From assembly GCA_024639185.1 (NCBI GenBank), contig JAHEIW010000020.1, positions 14,067 to 48,811 of the forward strand: a DNA stretch of 34,745 nt, given 5' to 3'. The notes beneath the pieces were generated by a model. The model saw only the letters and a program-made list of their open reading frames with translations. It made no database searches and was not told where the DNA came from. Within the stretch, counting starts at the first letter, position 1, and every line of letters starts with the position of its first letter. This DNA is from Deltaproteobacteria bacterium (lineage in GTDB: Bacteria; Desulfobacterota; Desulfobacteria; Desulfobacterales; JAHEIW01). A program made the translations under genes and the position numbers. This document shows positions 10,286 through 19,992 of this stretch, piece after piece.

Positions 10286-10610
10286 GAACAACAGCATTGT
10301 TTTGTTCCGATAAATGTTAATGAGGACGAATGCCGGTCATGTCATTTGCCTTGGGACGATATGAATTCCGTGGTGCATGTGGCCCGATATTGGGCATGAC
10401 ATTCAAATGAGGGGTGATCCAATTGCTTTGATACAGGTCATCGCGATATCGGGCCACGATGTATCTTTATACCCATTTGTTACATATCGTCTATCAGCAA
10501 ATAACATGACCGTTCATGAATCGAGATACTGCATGATTTAACGTGGCGTCACCTTGGGTATCGATAGTGATTTAAATTCATGACTATGACACAGGAATAG
10601 GGGATCAAAA
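10286..10610. other. Non-coding gap with a long inverted repeat
   Basis: No gene is seen here. GTGGCCCGATAT (10379-10390) is matched by its exact reverse complement at 10446-10457, with a 55-base spacer. The remainder, including the 150 bp before alanine dehydrogenase 1, probably holds that gene's promoter, but no clear -35/-10 pair stands out. An AGGAATAGGGG box precedes the next ATG. Confidence 0.55.
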
Positions 10611-11723
10611 ATGATTATCGGCGTTCTAAAGGAAATCAAGGCTGATGAGAATCGCGTGGCACTGTCTCCCGGGGGCGTTGAATTTATGCGCCAAAACGGC
10701 CATTCGATCCTGATCGAAAAAGATGCCGGCAAACCCAGTGGATTCAGTGACGGCCTCTACGAGAAAGCCGGGGCGGAAATTGTGAACAAACCCAAGGCGG
10801 TTTATGAGCGGGCCGAAATGATTCTGCGGGTCAAGGAGCCGCTGCCTTCCGAATACCCGTTCCTGAAAAAAGGCCAGATTTATTTCGCTTATCTTCACCT
10901 GGCAGCCTCTGAAACGGTGACCCGGGCCATGCTCGATTCCGGGATGGTCTGCATTGCCTACGAAACCATCCAGAATGATAACGGTTCCCTGCCGCTGCTC
11001 AAACCCATGAGCGAAGTTGCCGGTGACATGGCCATTCAACAGGGCGCCAAATACCTTGAAATGGCTCAGGGGGGCCACGGGGTTTTGCTCGGAGGCGTGC
11101 CGGGTGTTGATCCGGCTACCGTTGTGATTCTGGGCGGTGGCGTTGTCGGCATCAATGCCGCCAAGCTGGCCAGTGGCCTGGGGGCAAAAGTGTACATCCT
11201 CGATATCGACCTGAATCGTTTGCGCTATCTGAGCGATGTGATGCCGGGTCATTGTATTACGCTGATGTCCAGCCCGGCGGCCATTCGCGAGGTGCTGCCC
11301 AAAGCCGACGTTGTCGTGGGAGCAGTGCTGGTTCCGGGTAGTAAAACGCCCACGCTGGTCAGCCGTGAGATGCTCAAGAGCATGAAGAAAGGATCGGTTC
11401 TGGTGGATGTCTCCATCGACCAGGGCGGCTGTTTTGAAACATCCAAAGAAACCACCCATGCCGATCCAACTTACACCGTCAACGGCATTATTCATTATGC
11501 CGTCAGCAATATGCCCGGGGCTTTACCACGCACATCCACCCTGGCTTTAAACAATGCGACCCTGCCGTATGCGGTTGAAGTTGCCAACTTGGGTTGGAAA
11601 AAGGCCATGCTGGAAAATCCTGAGATCAAACGCGGCGCCAATGTGGTGGAAGGTAAGGTGACATATCAGGGGGTCGCTGAGGCTTTTGGATTAAAACATT
11701 CACCCATCGACAAATTACTTTAG
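10611..11723 (+). CDS. ald: Alanine dehydrogenase, copy 1
   Basis: NAD-dependent reversible oxidative deamination of L-alanine to pyruvate and ammonia, cytoplasmic. At 370 residues it has standard length, and the known active-site residues fall at the textbook positions: Arg15, Lys75 (RVKEP), His96 (LHLAAS) and Asp270 (SIDQGG). The NAD-binding loop is GGGVVG at 175-180 with Asp198 closing the ribose site. It is followed, directly at its stop codon, by a palindromic repeat and then by a second paralog. Paired with the aminotransferase downstream, it can recycle alanine formed when pyruvate accepts amino groups. Confidence 0.96.
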   Translation: MIIGVLKEIKADENRVALSPGGVEFMRQNGHSILIEKDAGKPSGFSDGLYEKAGAEIVNKPKAVYERAEMILRVKEPLPSEYPFLKKGQIYFAYLHLAASETVTRAMLDSGMVCIAYETIQNDNGSLPLLKPMSEVAGDMAIQQGAKYLEMAQGGHGVLLGGVPGVDPATVVILGGGVVGINAAKLASGLGAKVYILDIDLNRLRYLSDVMPGHCITLMSSPAAIREVLPKADVVVGAVLVPGSKTPTLVSREMLKSMKKGSVLVDVSIDQGGCFETSKETTHADPTYTVNGIIHYAVSNMPGALPRTSTLALNNATLPYAVEVANLGWKKAMLENPEIKRGANVVEGKVTYQGVAEAFGLKHSPIDKLL

Positions 11724-11940
11724 AAGCGGTCTCAAAAATGCATCTAACGCCTAATGGCTGTGTTGCCCAGAATAAATGGGGCACACATCTATTTTTACAA
11801 GCACTAAAGTGTGCATCAAACCGATTCAAAATGCTCGAATACTGTCGTGTATGCTCCACTTTTGAATCGGCCTGCGACGAGCTCAGTCGAGTCGTTTTCG
11901 CCTTGCCCTTAGACGTTACCTACTATTTTTTAAACCGCTT
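11724..11940. repeat. MITE-like palindromic element, copy A
   Basis: A 217-bp non-coding element starting one base after the stop codon of alanine dehydrogenase 1. Terminal inverted repeats are AAGCGGTCTCAAAAA (11724-11738) and its imperfect complement at 11926-11940 (13 of 15 match). The pairing continues inward through CTAACGCCTAATGG and the complement of CCCTTAGACGTTA. The centre holds a separate perfect hairpin, CCGATTCAAAA (11821-11831) with TTTTGAATCGG (11860-11870). The same sequence, inverted, is present at 25260-25457, and a shorter relative lies at 13096-13239. There is no transposase, so movement in trans is inferred. Confidence 0.85.
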
Positions 11941-11984
11941 TAACGGTGAATTTTACTTAAGTAAATAGTGAAAAGGAGTCAGAA

Positions 11985-13095
<1,111 letters not shown>

Positions 13096-13097
<2 letters not shown>

Positions 13098-13239
13098 AAC
13101 TGCTTTCGGTTCTTCATCTAATGGCCGATGGCTGTGTTACAAGTCGTTTCGAAATACTCGCGTACTACCGTGTACGCTCCGTTTTCGAAACGCCTTGCGC
13201 CTTGCCCTCGACCATAACCTGAGGCCGAAACCAGTTTTA
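13096..13239. repeat. MITE-like palindromic element, copy B (short form)
   Basis: A shorter relative of the element at 11724-11940, again beginning at the stop codon of an alanine dehydrogenase. The terminal arms, TAAAACTGCTTTCGG on the left and the complement of CCGAAACCAGTTTTA on the right, match at about 14 of 15 positions. Internally it shares the ATGGCTGTGTTAC segment, a central hairpin CGTTTCGAAA...TTTCGAAACG and GCGCCTTGCCCT with copy A, but it lacks the segment found in A around ATAAATGGGGCACACATC. Confidence 0.75.
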
Positions 13240-13331
13240 CAGTAATTTTAATTATAGCAAAATACGAACAGGGTATACAGGTAACACCTAAACAATAAAC
13301 CTATGAACCCAGAACGCTGAACCTTGGAACC

Positions 13332-13352
13332 CAAATTTATTTCATAAATTTG
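13332..13352. promoter_or_regulatory. Perfect inverted repeat next to the aminotransferase ribosome binding site
   Basis: CAAATTTAT-TTC-ATAAATTTG is a perfect 9-bp inverted repeat ending one base before the purine-rich ribosome binding region (AAGAAGGAG) of the aminotransferase gene. It could be a repressor operator or a short mRNA hairpin affecting translation. Only the symmetry and position are seen; the function is inferred. Confidence 0.4.
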
Positions 13353-13368
13353 AAAGAAGGAGATAGAA

Positions 13369-14460
13369 ATGAAAAAGGAATTGAAGGATTGGTTCGTGCC
13401 CTGGCTGATGACTGCCAGAGAATATAACACCAGCATTCTGGATAAAGCCTGGGCCCAGCCGGATCATGCCCGTCTGATGCTGAATGAAAATCCGATTCAA
13501 CCGTCTGAAAAGATTATTGAAGCGATTGCCGATGCGGCACGACACGGCAACTGGTATCCGGACAGCTTTAAAGCGTTGCGCACCAAAATCGGACAGATGT
13601 ATGATCTGGGTCCCGATAATGTGGCGCTGTGCAATGGTTCATCGGAGACCATCGATGCCATGATGCGTATTTTCATGCAGCCCGGAGAAGAAATTATTAT
13701 GTCCACCCCGACCTTTGAGCTGTTTCCGGTGCGGGCTGAGCTGTGCGGTTGCAAGGCGGTGCAAATTCCCCTGCGCGAGGGCGATCTGCAGTATGATGTC
13801 GACGGTATGCTCAATGCGATCAGCGACAAGACCAAATTGATGCTGGTTATCAATCCCAACAACCCCACCGGCGTGTTTATCGATGATGACGACTTGATCC
13901 GGTTCTGTGAAACCGGAATTCCGCTGTGCATTGACGAGGCCTATGCCGCCTATACACCCGAGCGCAAGACCAAGGCCCCGCTGATCAAAAAATATCCGCA
14001 TGTGTTTTTATCCGTTACCCTCTCCAAAGCGCACGGGTTTGCCGGTATTCGCTTTGGCTATGTGCTGGGCTCCGAAGAGATGATCAAGGCCTTTAACACC
14101 ATGTTTTTGCCCTGGAATGTCAGCCTGATGTCGGCCGCGGCTGCCGAGGCCATCTTTGATTATCCGGCTGAAGTCGAAGACAAGGTCAAGCACAACAACA
14201 GCTGGATGGATCGCTTTAGCGATGAGTTACGGAAATTGGGTCTCAAGCCTTATCCGGCCCACGGTAATTATATGCTGGTGGACGCTTCCATGACGGGTAA
14301 AACCACCTCTGAAATCCTGGATGCGGCCATAAAGACCCATAAAGTGTATCTAAAGCGCATCGGTGAAATCCACGGCAAATCCGGTTATTTTCGCGTCACG
14401 CCCGGGGTTGATGAAGAAAACGAGCGCTTTATCACGTTTATCCGGGAATACTTTGGCTAA
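13369..14460 (+). CDS. HisC-like PLP-dependent aminotransferase (class I/II)
   Basis: A 363-residue fold-type I aminotransferase resembling histidinol-phosphate aminotransferase. Visible features are the N-terminal LMLNENPIQPSEKI, the substrate/cofactor loop NGSSETIDAMMR, INPNNPTGVFID, CIDEAYAAY with the PLP-contacting Asp, and the Schiff-base lysine in SVTLSKAHGFAGIRFGY. The C-terminal RVTPGVDEENERF holds the carboxylate-binding Arg. No other histidine biosynthesis gene is nearby and it sits behind two alanine dehydrogenases, so a catabolic or specialised transamination is more likely than histidine synthesis. Its natural substrate is unknown. A GAAGGAGA box precedes the ATG. Confidence 0.9.
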   Translation: MKKELKDWFVPWLMTAREYNTSILDKAWAQPDHARLMLNENPIQPSEKIIEAIADAARHGNWYPDSFKALRTKIGQMYDLGPDNVALCNGSSETIDAMMRIFMQPGEEIIMSTPTFELFPVRAELCGCKAVQIPLREGDLQYDVDGMLNAISDKTKLMLVINPNNPTGVFIDDDDLIRFCETGIPLCIDEAYAAYTPERKTKAPLIKKYPHVFLSVTLSKAHGFAGIRFGYVLGSEEMIKAFNTMFLPWNVSLMSAAAAEAIFDYPAEVEDKVKHNNSWMDRFSDELRKLGLKPYPAHGNYMLVDASMTGKTTSEILDAAIKTHKVYLKRIGEIHGKSGYFRVTPGVDEENERFITFIREYFG

Positions 14461-15151
14461 CGATATAGTCAATAAGTTAATTGGTTAATTAGTTAAATAG
14501 TTGGAGGATTGCGCCCATTTAAAACAACTTATCCCATGGACAATTTGATCTGTCGGGAAGTTTTTAATTCCAAGCATGTCATTTTCGCGAAGCTTGTCCC
14601 CGCGCAAGCGGAGAGCGGGAATCCAGGAATGTTTACCGATAATTCTAGTGGCCCGCCCCATCTCAACAGGGGCAAGCGGCGGTACGGCTGCGGCGTACCT
14701 GCCCCTGAACTCTTCAAGGATCAGGCGTAAACCAAAACGTTCAAATCGGTGCAACAGACCAGGCCGGAAAACGACAACTCAAGGGTCCAGATCAACCATT
14801 CAGGCTGGAAATCGACACGTCTTGGCACGGGCCGCATATACCTTCGCTTTAAGCTCCGATAGGCAGATCGACGCCCAATCGGGTATGAACTTCTTTTTTG
14901 CTACTGTCTTCCGCTTTGAAATTATTTACTATTTAACCAATTATACCGCTTGTCATAATAATGTTCCGCAAAAAGGATGGCGGCATAAGTGTTGTAGCAA
15001 AAAAACGTCCCGCAATCGGAACGTTTTTTTGACAACCACTATAACTATTCGACTATTTATCCTGCGGACTAAGCCTAATTTTTATAATCTGCAGGTACGC
15101 TAAAATTTTTTGGTGATTTTACGGATATCCCATTAGCAAAGGAGCTCTGTT
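14461..15151. other. 690-bp gene-free, repeat-like region
   Basis: No convincing gene is seen. The region contains a segment of the CTTGTCCCCGCGCAAGCGG / GCGGGAATCCAGG style near 14589-14625, a hairpin at 14667-14707 (CAGGGGCA with TGCCCCTG, and an inner GTAC pair), and a terminator-like hairpin at 14999-15030. Several frames are open, but they give arginine- or proline-rich, non-family peptides typical of repeats. It probably ends the aminotransferase transcript and starts the flavoprotein transcript. Confidence 0.6.
14999..15030. terminator. Rho-independent terminator, possibly bidirectional
   Basis: AAAAAAACGTCC, a short CGCAATC loop, then GGAACGTTTTTTT. The arms pair with A/T tracts on both sides, so it can act on either strand. 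It sits after the alanine dehydrogenase-aminotransferase genes and about 120 bp before the flavoprotein start, separating two transcripts. Confidence 0.75.
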
Positions 15152-17575
15152 TTGAAGGACAGCGTGCAGGTTGTTATTATCGGCGGCGGTATTATCGGCT
15201 GCAGCACCGCCTACCATCTGGCAAAGATGGGCTGGCAGGATGTGGTGCTGATCGAAAAAGACGAGTTGACCAGCGGTTCCACCTGGCACGCCGCCGGGCT
15301 GGTGGGGCAGCTGCGTTCGGATCGCAACCTGACGCGCATGCTGCAATACAGCGTTGATCTTTACGGGCAGCTTGAGTCCGAAACGGGGTTACATACGGGA
15401 TGGAAAAAAACCGGCTGCCTGCATCTGGCCAGCACAGCCGAACGCATGCTGGAACTCAAAAGGGGCGCCACCACTGCACGCAGCTTCGGGTTGGAATTGC
15501 ACATCATAACGCCCAAAGAGGCTCATGACCTTTGTCCGATTATATCTCTGGACGGTCTCATCGGTGCTGCCTTTATGCCGACTGACGGACAGGCCGATCC
15601 GTCCGGCATCACTCAGGCCCTGGCCAGGGGGGCTCGTAATTGCGGGGCCACCATTTATCGCCATACCCTGGTAACCGGGTTTGAATTTGGTCGCAAGCGC
15701 GTCTCGGCCGTTAAAACCACGCGGGGTGACATCCAGTGTGAGATCGTTGTTAACTGTAGCGGGATGTGGGGCCACCAGATGGGGCGCATGCTGGGGGTCA
15801 ACACGCCAGTGGTACCCTTCCAGCATCAATATCTGGTCAGCGAAGTAATTGATGGGATTCCGCAAGATATTCCGACCATCCGCGATAAGGACAATTTGAT
15901 CTACTATAAAGGCGAAGTCGGCGGGCTGGTGATGGGAGGTTATGAAAGAAACGGTATTCCCTGGGCAGTTGATGAAGTGCCCAACGATTTTTCCTCACGC
16001 CTGCTCGATTCCAACACCGATCATTTTATGCAGCTGGCCGAGCCCGCTGTGCTGCGCACCCCCTGTTTGCAAACGGTTGGTATTTCCGAACTCATTAACG
16101 GCCCCGAAGCCTTCACACCGGACGGCAATGCGATCATGGGGCCGGCACCGGAGCTGGATAACTGTTTTGTGGCCGTAGGATTCAATGCTTTTGGCATAGC
16201 AGCGGGCGGTGGGGCCGGTAAAATGATGGCCGAGTGGATTGTCGAAGGCGAACCCAGCCTGAATATCTGGCCTCTGGACATTCGCCGGCTCGGGCCGCAC
16301 CACCGCAGCCGGTCATACAACCTGGAGCGCACCCGTGAGATCTATGGCAAGCATTACACCATCCATTGGCCCAACGAAGAACACGAATCCGCCCGGGGAA
16401 TCCGGCGTACGCCGCTGTATGCGCTCCTCAAGGAAAAGGGTGCTGTCTTCGGTGCCAAATACGGCTGGGAGCGACCGAACTGGTTTGCCCCCGATGGCAT
16501 CGAACCCATTGACGAATTGACATTTGGCATCCCCAACTGGTTTGAACATGTCGGCAACGAGCATCAGGCTGCCCGTGAAAAGGTGGTGTTGATCGATCAG
16601 TCCTCTTTTAGCAAGTTTGAAATCGAAGGTCCCAAAGCGCTGGATTTTCTGAACTGGCTGGCGGCCAACAATATCGACAAACCTGTTGGCAGTGTTGCCT
16701 ATACTCAATTGTGCAATGCGCGCGGTACCATTGAATGCGATCTGACGATTACCCGGCTTGCCGATGACAGATTTTTCCTGGTCACCGGCACCGCTTTCGG
16801 ACGCCATGATGCCGAATGGATCAAAAAACACATGCCCGCTGACGGCAGTGTTTCTTTTCGGGATGTCACCGCCGGACTGGCCGTGATCAATGTGATCGGT
16901 CCGCGGTCCCGCCAATTGCTTGAAAAGGTCACTCGCAGCGACATCGGCAATGAGAATTTTGGTCATGGCAAATGCAAAACCATGACCATCGGTAGTGCAC
17001 CCGTCACAGCGATGCGGATGACTTATGTAGGTGAGCTGGGCTATGAACTTTATATACCGGCTGAGTTCGCCGCTCATGTTTACGAGAGCCTCTGGGATGC
17101 CGGCCAACCCCTGGGCGTCTGTAATGCGGGTTACCGGGCTATCAATTCTTTGCACCTGGAAAAAGGCTATTGTCTGTGGGGAGCTGAGCTGACGCCTGAA
17201 TATACCCCTTATGATGCCGGGCTGGGCTTTTGCGTGGCATTAAACAAGGGTGATTTTCTCGGTCGTGAGGCCCTGGTCAAATCAAAAAAGCAAGGCCTGC
17301 CCCGGAAACTGTGCACCTTTACCATTGACGCCGATCAGCCGGTTATGTTGCGAGGCAGCGAACCGATTGTGCACAAGGGCAAGGTCATCGGTGTGACGAC
17401 CAGTGCCGGCTATGGATACACGGTTGCCAAAACCATTGCATATGGATATGTGCCGCCAGACAAAGCCAATCCGTCCAACAGCTACGAAATCGAATGCTAC
17501 AAAAAGATTTATCCTGCCACATGCATGCCCGGGCGGGCTCTATATGATCCCGAGCGCAAGAAAATATTTTCCTGA
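15152..17575 (+). CDS. Dimethylglycine/sarcosine dehydrogenase-like flavoprotein (FAD + GcvT halves)
   Basis: An 807-residue two-part enzyme. Residues about 5-380 are a DAO-type FAD oxidoreductase with the dinucleotide loop GGGIIG (11-16) and SGSTWHAAGL, where His46 matches the histidine that carries covalent FAD in dimethylglycine dehydrogenase. Residues about 435-800 are a GcvT/aminomethyltransferase-like folate domain (YTQLCNARGTIECDLTITRL, VGELGYELYIPAEFA, and NSLHLEKGYCLWGAELTPEY). Such enzymes oxidise N-methyl groups of dimethylglycine, sarcosine or related amines and pass the one-carbon unit to tetrahydrofolate. The start is TTG at 15152, supported by AAAGGAG at 15138-15144, with no better ATG. 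It is flanked by amine-related genes. The exact substrate is unknown. Confidence 0.92.
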   Translation: MKDSVQVVIIGGGIIGCSTAYHLAKMGWQDVVLIEKDELTSGSTWHAAGLVGQLRSDRNLTRMLQYSVDLYGQLESETGLHTGWKKTGCLHLASTAERMLELKRGATTARSFGLELHIITPKEAHDLCPIISLDGLIGAAFMPTDGQADPSGITQALARGARNCGATIYRHTLVTGFEFGRKRVSAVKTTRGDIQCEIVVNCSGMWGHQMGRMLGVNTPVVPFQHQYLVSEVIDGIPQDIPTIRDKDNLIYYKGEVGGLVMGGYERNGIPWAVDEVPNDFSSRLLDSNTDHFMQLAEPAVLRTPCLQTVGISELINGPEAFTPDGNAIMGPAPELDNCFVAVGFNAFGIAAGGGAGKMMAEWIVEGEPSLNIWPLDIRRLGPHHRSRSYNLERTREIYGKHYTIHWPNEEHESARGIRRTPLYALLKEKGAVFGAKYGWERPNWFAPDGIEPIDELTFGIPNWFEHVGNEHQAAREKVVLIDQSSFSKFEIEGPKALDFLNWLAANNIDKPVGSVAYTQLCNARGTIECDLTITRLADDRFFLVTGTAFGRHDAEWIKKHMPADGSVSFRDVTAGLAVINVIGPRSRQLLEKVTRSDIGNENFGHGKCKTMTIGSAPVTAMRMTYVGELGYELYIPAEFAAHVYESLWDAGQPLGVCNAGYRAINSLHLEKGYCLWGAELTPEYTPYDAGLGFCVALNKGDFLGREALVKSKKQGLPRKLCTFTIDADQPVMLRGSEPIVHKGKVIGVTTSAGYGYTVAKTIAYGYVPPDKANPSNSYEIECYKKIYPATCMPGRALYDPERKKIFS

Positions 17576-17722
17576 GATCAAGTTTTAAAATACATTTTTG
17601 AGATCGCTTTAACATTGACTTTAGGATTATCTACCTTAAGTTGATGGATTATAACGCTAAAATCTTCTTGCACATGATCAAATAAAATGGTTGCAAATTG
17701 ACGAACGTGAAAGGAGGACCAA

Positions 17723-18229
17723 ATGATCGTACACAAAAAACGCATTTTTTTCTTGATGTTTGGCGTGTTCACCTTACTTTTCATTGCTGGTTGTTGTGCT
17801 AACATAAAACAAATGCCGGCGGCAGCCGGTACCCCACAGATTGAAAAAAATAATGTCGTTTTCAAGGGCGGGAAATCACAAAGCGGCTCGGTTCAAATGA
17901 TATCCGTGGAAGTTTATTGCCCCACAGGGGACGGTACCAATGACATAAAAATCGGTTGGGCGGGAACCAGCAGCGGCAGTGGAGAGTTGGCATCGATTAA
18001 TTTTCCGGAAGCACACTTTGGCGACGGGCCTTCCAAAGTGGAGATCAAAGCCTGCCATCACAACAGTATGCGAGTAGAAGCCTTCGACCAAAACAACAAC
18101 ATGATTGCTGATGCTGCAATTCCTTCCAACGAGCAGCATGTGTCCAAGACACTTGTCCTGCAGGGCGGCAATATTCGCCGTATCGATGTTATTGGAGCTG
18201 AAATCGGGATTAATGATGTGTGCTGGTAG
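17723..18229 (+). CDS. Putative lipoprotein of unknown function
   Basis: A 168-residue product with a type II signal: positively charged start (MIVHKKR), hydrophobic stretch and lipobox FIAGC with a second Cys directly after it. The mature part is Gly/Ser/Asn-rich with alternating short hydrophobic segments (SGSVQMISVEVYCP, INFPEAHFGDGPSKVEI, KTLVLQGGNIRRIDVIG), suggesting a beta-sandwich. I do not recognise a family. Two late cysteines (in EVYCP and DVCW) plus one in KACHH could form a disulfide. A strong AAAGGAGG box precedes the ATG. It is 147 bp after the flavoprotein gene and convergent with the HAD genes. A role in binding the island's substrate at the envelope is possible but unsupported. 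Confidence 0.85.
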   Translation: MIVHKKRIFFLMFGVFTLLFIAGCCANIKQMPAAAGTPQIEKNNVVFKGGKSQSGSVQMISVEVYCPTGDGTNDIKIGWAGTSSGSGELASINFPEAHFGDGPSKVEIKACHHNSMRVEAFDQNNNMIADAAIPSNEQHVSKTLVLQGGNIRRIDVIGAEIGINDVCW

Positions 18230-18308
18230 TATTGATTGCCAGCTGCTCCCAGCAGATGAGACCCGGCAGCGGCGAACAAACCGAAGTGCTTTATTGACTA
18301 TTTCAAAT

Positions 18309-19307
18309 TTAATCAGAAATAATTAAAGTTTTGAGCTGTACAAAATCCTCAACCACGGTATCGGCACCTGCCTGAAGCAGGTCTGCTTTTAAGCGGGCCT
18401 TGGCAGGGGCGGACAGGAGCACCCCGATGCCTTTAAATCCGGCTGCCGCTCTTTTGGCGGCTACCATATCGTCGGGCATGTCACCGACATAAAAATATTC
18501 AGCAACCGGATTTTTAATTTCTGCTGCGATGGTATCGAGCATATAGGGGTGGGGCTTGCTTAATGAAACCTTTTTACCCTCTGCTTGCAATACCTGTTTC
18601 TCTTTCTCAAGGCAGTCCTCAAGCGCCATTATCCGGGTGAAATACTTTCGGATACCAAAATGATCCAGCGGAGAATCTGCTTCGGCTCGCGGTCTGCCGG
18701 TCGCAATCGCCAGAACGTGTCTTGCGGCCAATTCGTCAAGCAAGTCTTTATCAATGAGCAATGCCTCGCGATGGATCAAACCGTCGCCCTGGTAAAACTT
18801 TGGTGTCTGATCGTAGGTAGCCTCAAACAGGTCCTTTCCCAAATACACTTCCTGAAAAATTTGCTTTATAATGTTGCCGCTGCCCACATCCCCCGTGTAC
18901 AAGCCATAAATAAACGCATTTTTGGTTTTGCCGATTTTTAGAAGCAAAGCAGTCAAAGGGTTGGGAGTTGATCTTAAGAAATCCCCCAGTGCACCCATGT
19001 CGCACTGACTGATGGTTTCCTGATACTGCGCCCAGGGGTCTTTGCTCTCATAGACCGGCGGTTTTTCAATCATGTTAAACAGCAGGTTGATGACCAGACA
19101 TGATAAATCCCAGTCGTTATTTAGCCCGCCGCTTTGCTTGACCGCAGCCAGGTCGGCCAGCGGAAAAAGCGGCTGCGGTAATTTTTCAAACGACGGAGCG
19201 ATATTAAAAAAAAGTCTGGCGGTTTGGCGAACCGTTTCACGATACGACCCGGAGACATCGATCAAAACCCCATCCATATCAAAGACGATCAGTTTCTTAT
19301 TTTTCAT
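18309..19307 (-). CDS. HAD-superfamily phosphatase (resembles the HAD-IA 'hyp1' group)
   Basis: A 332-residue HAD hydrolase. Motif I is VFDMDGVLIDVSGSYRET with Asp10/Asp12, motif II IATGRPRAE, the motif III lysine lies in SLSKPHPYML, and motif IV is YVGDMPDDMVAA. The DGVLIDVSxSYR pattern recalls the TIGR01548-type HAD group, from memory. It is longer than usual because of an insert of about 100 residues between motif I and the rest of the cap (residues about 40-140). Its ATG overlaps the end of the next upstream HAD gene by 11 bp, implying translational coupling. It lies antisense to the amine island. The substrate is unknown, a small phosphate ester. Confidence 0.87.
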   Translation of the reverse strand: MKNKKLIVFDMDGVLIDVSGSYRETVRQTARLFFNIAPSFEKLPQPLFPLADLAAVKQSGGLNNDWDLSCLVINLLFNMIEKPPVYESKDPWAQYQETISQCDMGALGDFLRSTPNPLTALLLKIGKTKNAFIYGLYTGDVGSGNIIKQIFQEVYLGKDLFEATYDQTPKFYQGDGLIHREALLIDKDLLDELAARHVLAIATGRPRAEADSPLDHFGIRKYFTRIMALEDCLEKEKQVLQAEGKKVSLSKPHPYMLDTIAAEIKNPVAEYFYVGDMPDDMVAAKRAAAGFKGIGVLLSAPAKARLKADLLQAGADTVVEDFVQLKTLIISD

Positions 19308-19992
19308 TAATATGCTCGTTTTCGATGATATTCATTATTTCCGGAATTGAGGATATAAAATAAAAATGACGGTCTGAAAAGACCTTTTTTTTTCTGCCAC
19401 TGCGGTCGATGAGAACCGGCATTGTGCTCCATTCCAAAAGGGGCAAATCGGTATAGCCGTCACCGACCACCATCGTATGATCCGGAGGTAAATCTAACCG
19501 GTGCATCATCTGCAGCTTATCGGCTGGATTCGGTAATCGAAGTTCCATCCCTCTTATGCGGTCGTCAGCAAACTGGAAGCGGTTGCCCTCGATAAGGCTA
19601 AAGCAGCTTAAAAGTCCCGCAAACCTCAGGACCCGCTCGCTTAAATCAGCCGTCCCGCAGCTTAATACCATCATATCATAGCCATCTTTTTTTAATTTCA
19701 AGAAGACATTGCGGTCCGCTGTTGATATTTTTTCTGCCAGGATCCGGCATACCCGATCAAGCGCAGCGGACGGTGTGCCCTTTAACATCCGGCTGTAAGA
19801 TATTTTAAACGTCTTGCGTAACCGCTCGCGTTGATCGGCATAAATGATCGCTTTTGCATATATCCTTTTAAGCCAGCCGAACCCTTTCGGTGTCTGGTTC
19901 ATAGCGTGAATTAAAAGCGACTGCTCGCTATCAAACGGCTCGAGCGGCAAAATTGTGCCGTCAAAATCCCATACAATGGTCAATGTATTCAT
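19297..19992 (-). CDS. HAD-superfamily phosphatase, SerB/HAD-IB-like
   Basis: A 231-residue HAD hydrolase with motif I VWDFDGTILPLEP (Asp9/Asp11), motif II MVLSCGTADLSERV and motif IV VVGDGYTDLPLLEW. The order and the GDGYTDLP motif resemble the phosphoserine-phosphatase-like subfamily. The cap (about 15-95) is helical and basic. It is the first gene of a two-gene HAD operon, overlapping the next start by 11 bp. It is divergent from potD with about 350 bp between starts. The substrate is unknown. Confidence 0.85.
   Translation of the reverse strand: MNTLTIVWDFDGTILPLEPFDSEQSLLIHAMNQTPKGFGWLKRIYAKAIIYADQRERLRKTFKISYSRMLKGTPSAALDRVCRILAEKISTADRNVFLKLKKDGYDMMVLSCGTADLSERVLRFAGLLSCFSLIEGNRFQFADDRIRGMELRLPNPADKLQMMHRLDLPPDHTMVVGDGYTDLPLLEWSTMPVLIDRSGRKKKVFSDRHFYFISSIPEIMNIIENEHINEK

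Noticed and set aside
10286-10320. Terminator after the first HAD gene (GAACAA...TTGTTC)
   Set aside because: The stem is only six A/T-rich pairs with no following T-tract.
10626-11495. Long open frame antisense to alanine dehydrogenase 1, and a similar one over copy 2
   Set aside because: Mirror of conserved coding sequence; His/Gln-rich shadow composition and no independent support.
14576-15103. 175-codon open frame in the aminotransferase-flavoprotein gap
   Set aside because: The translation is basic and low in family signal, crosses a hairpin and a terminator, and the region has repeat character.
16313-17155. 280-codon frame antisense to the dimethylglycine-dehydrogenase-like gene
   Set aside because: Shadow of the GcvT half, which is strongly supported.
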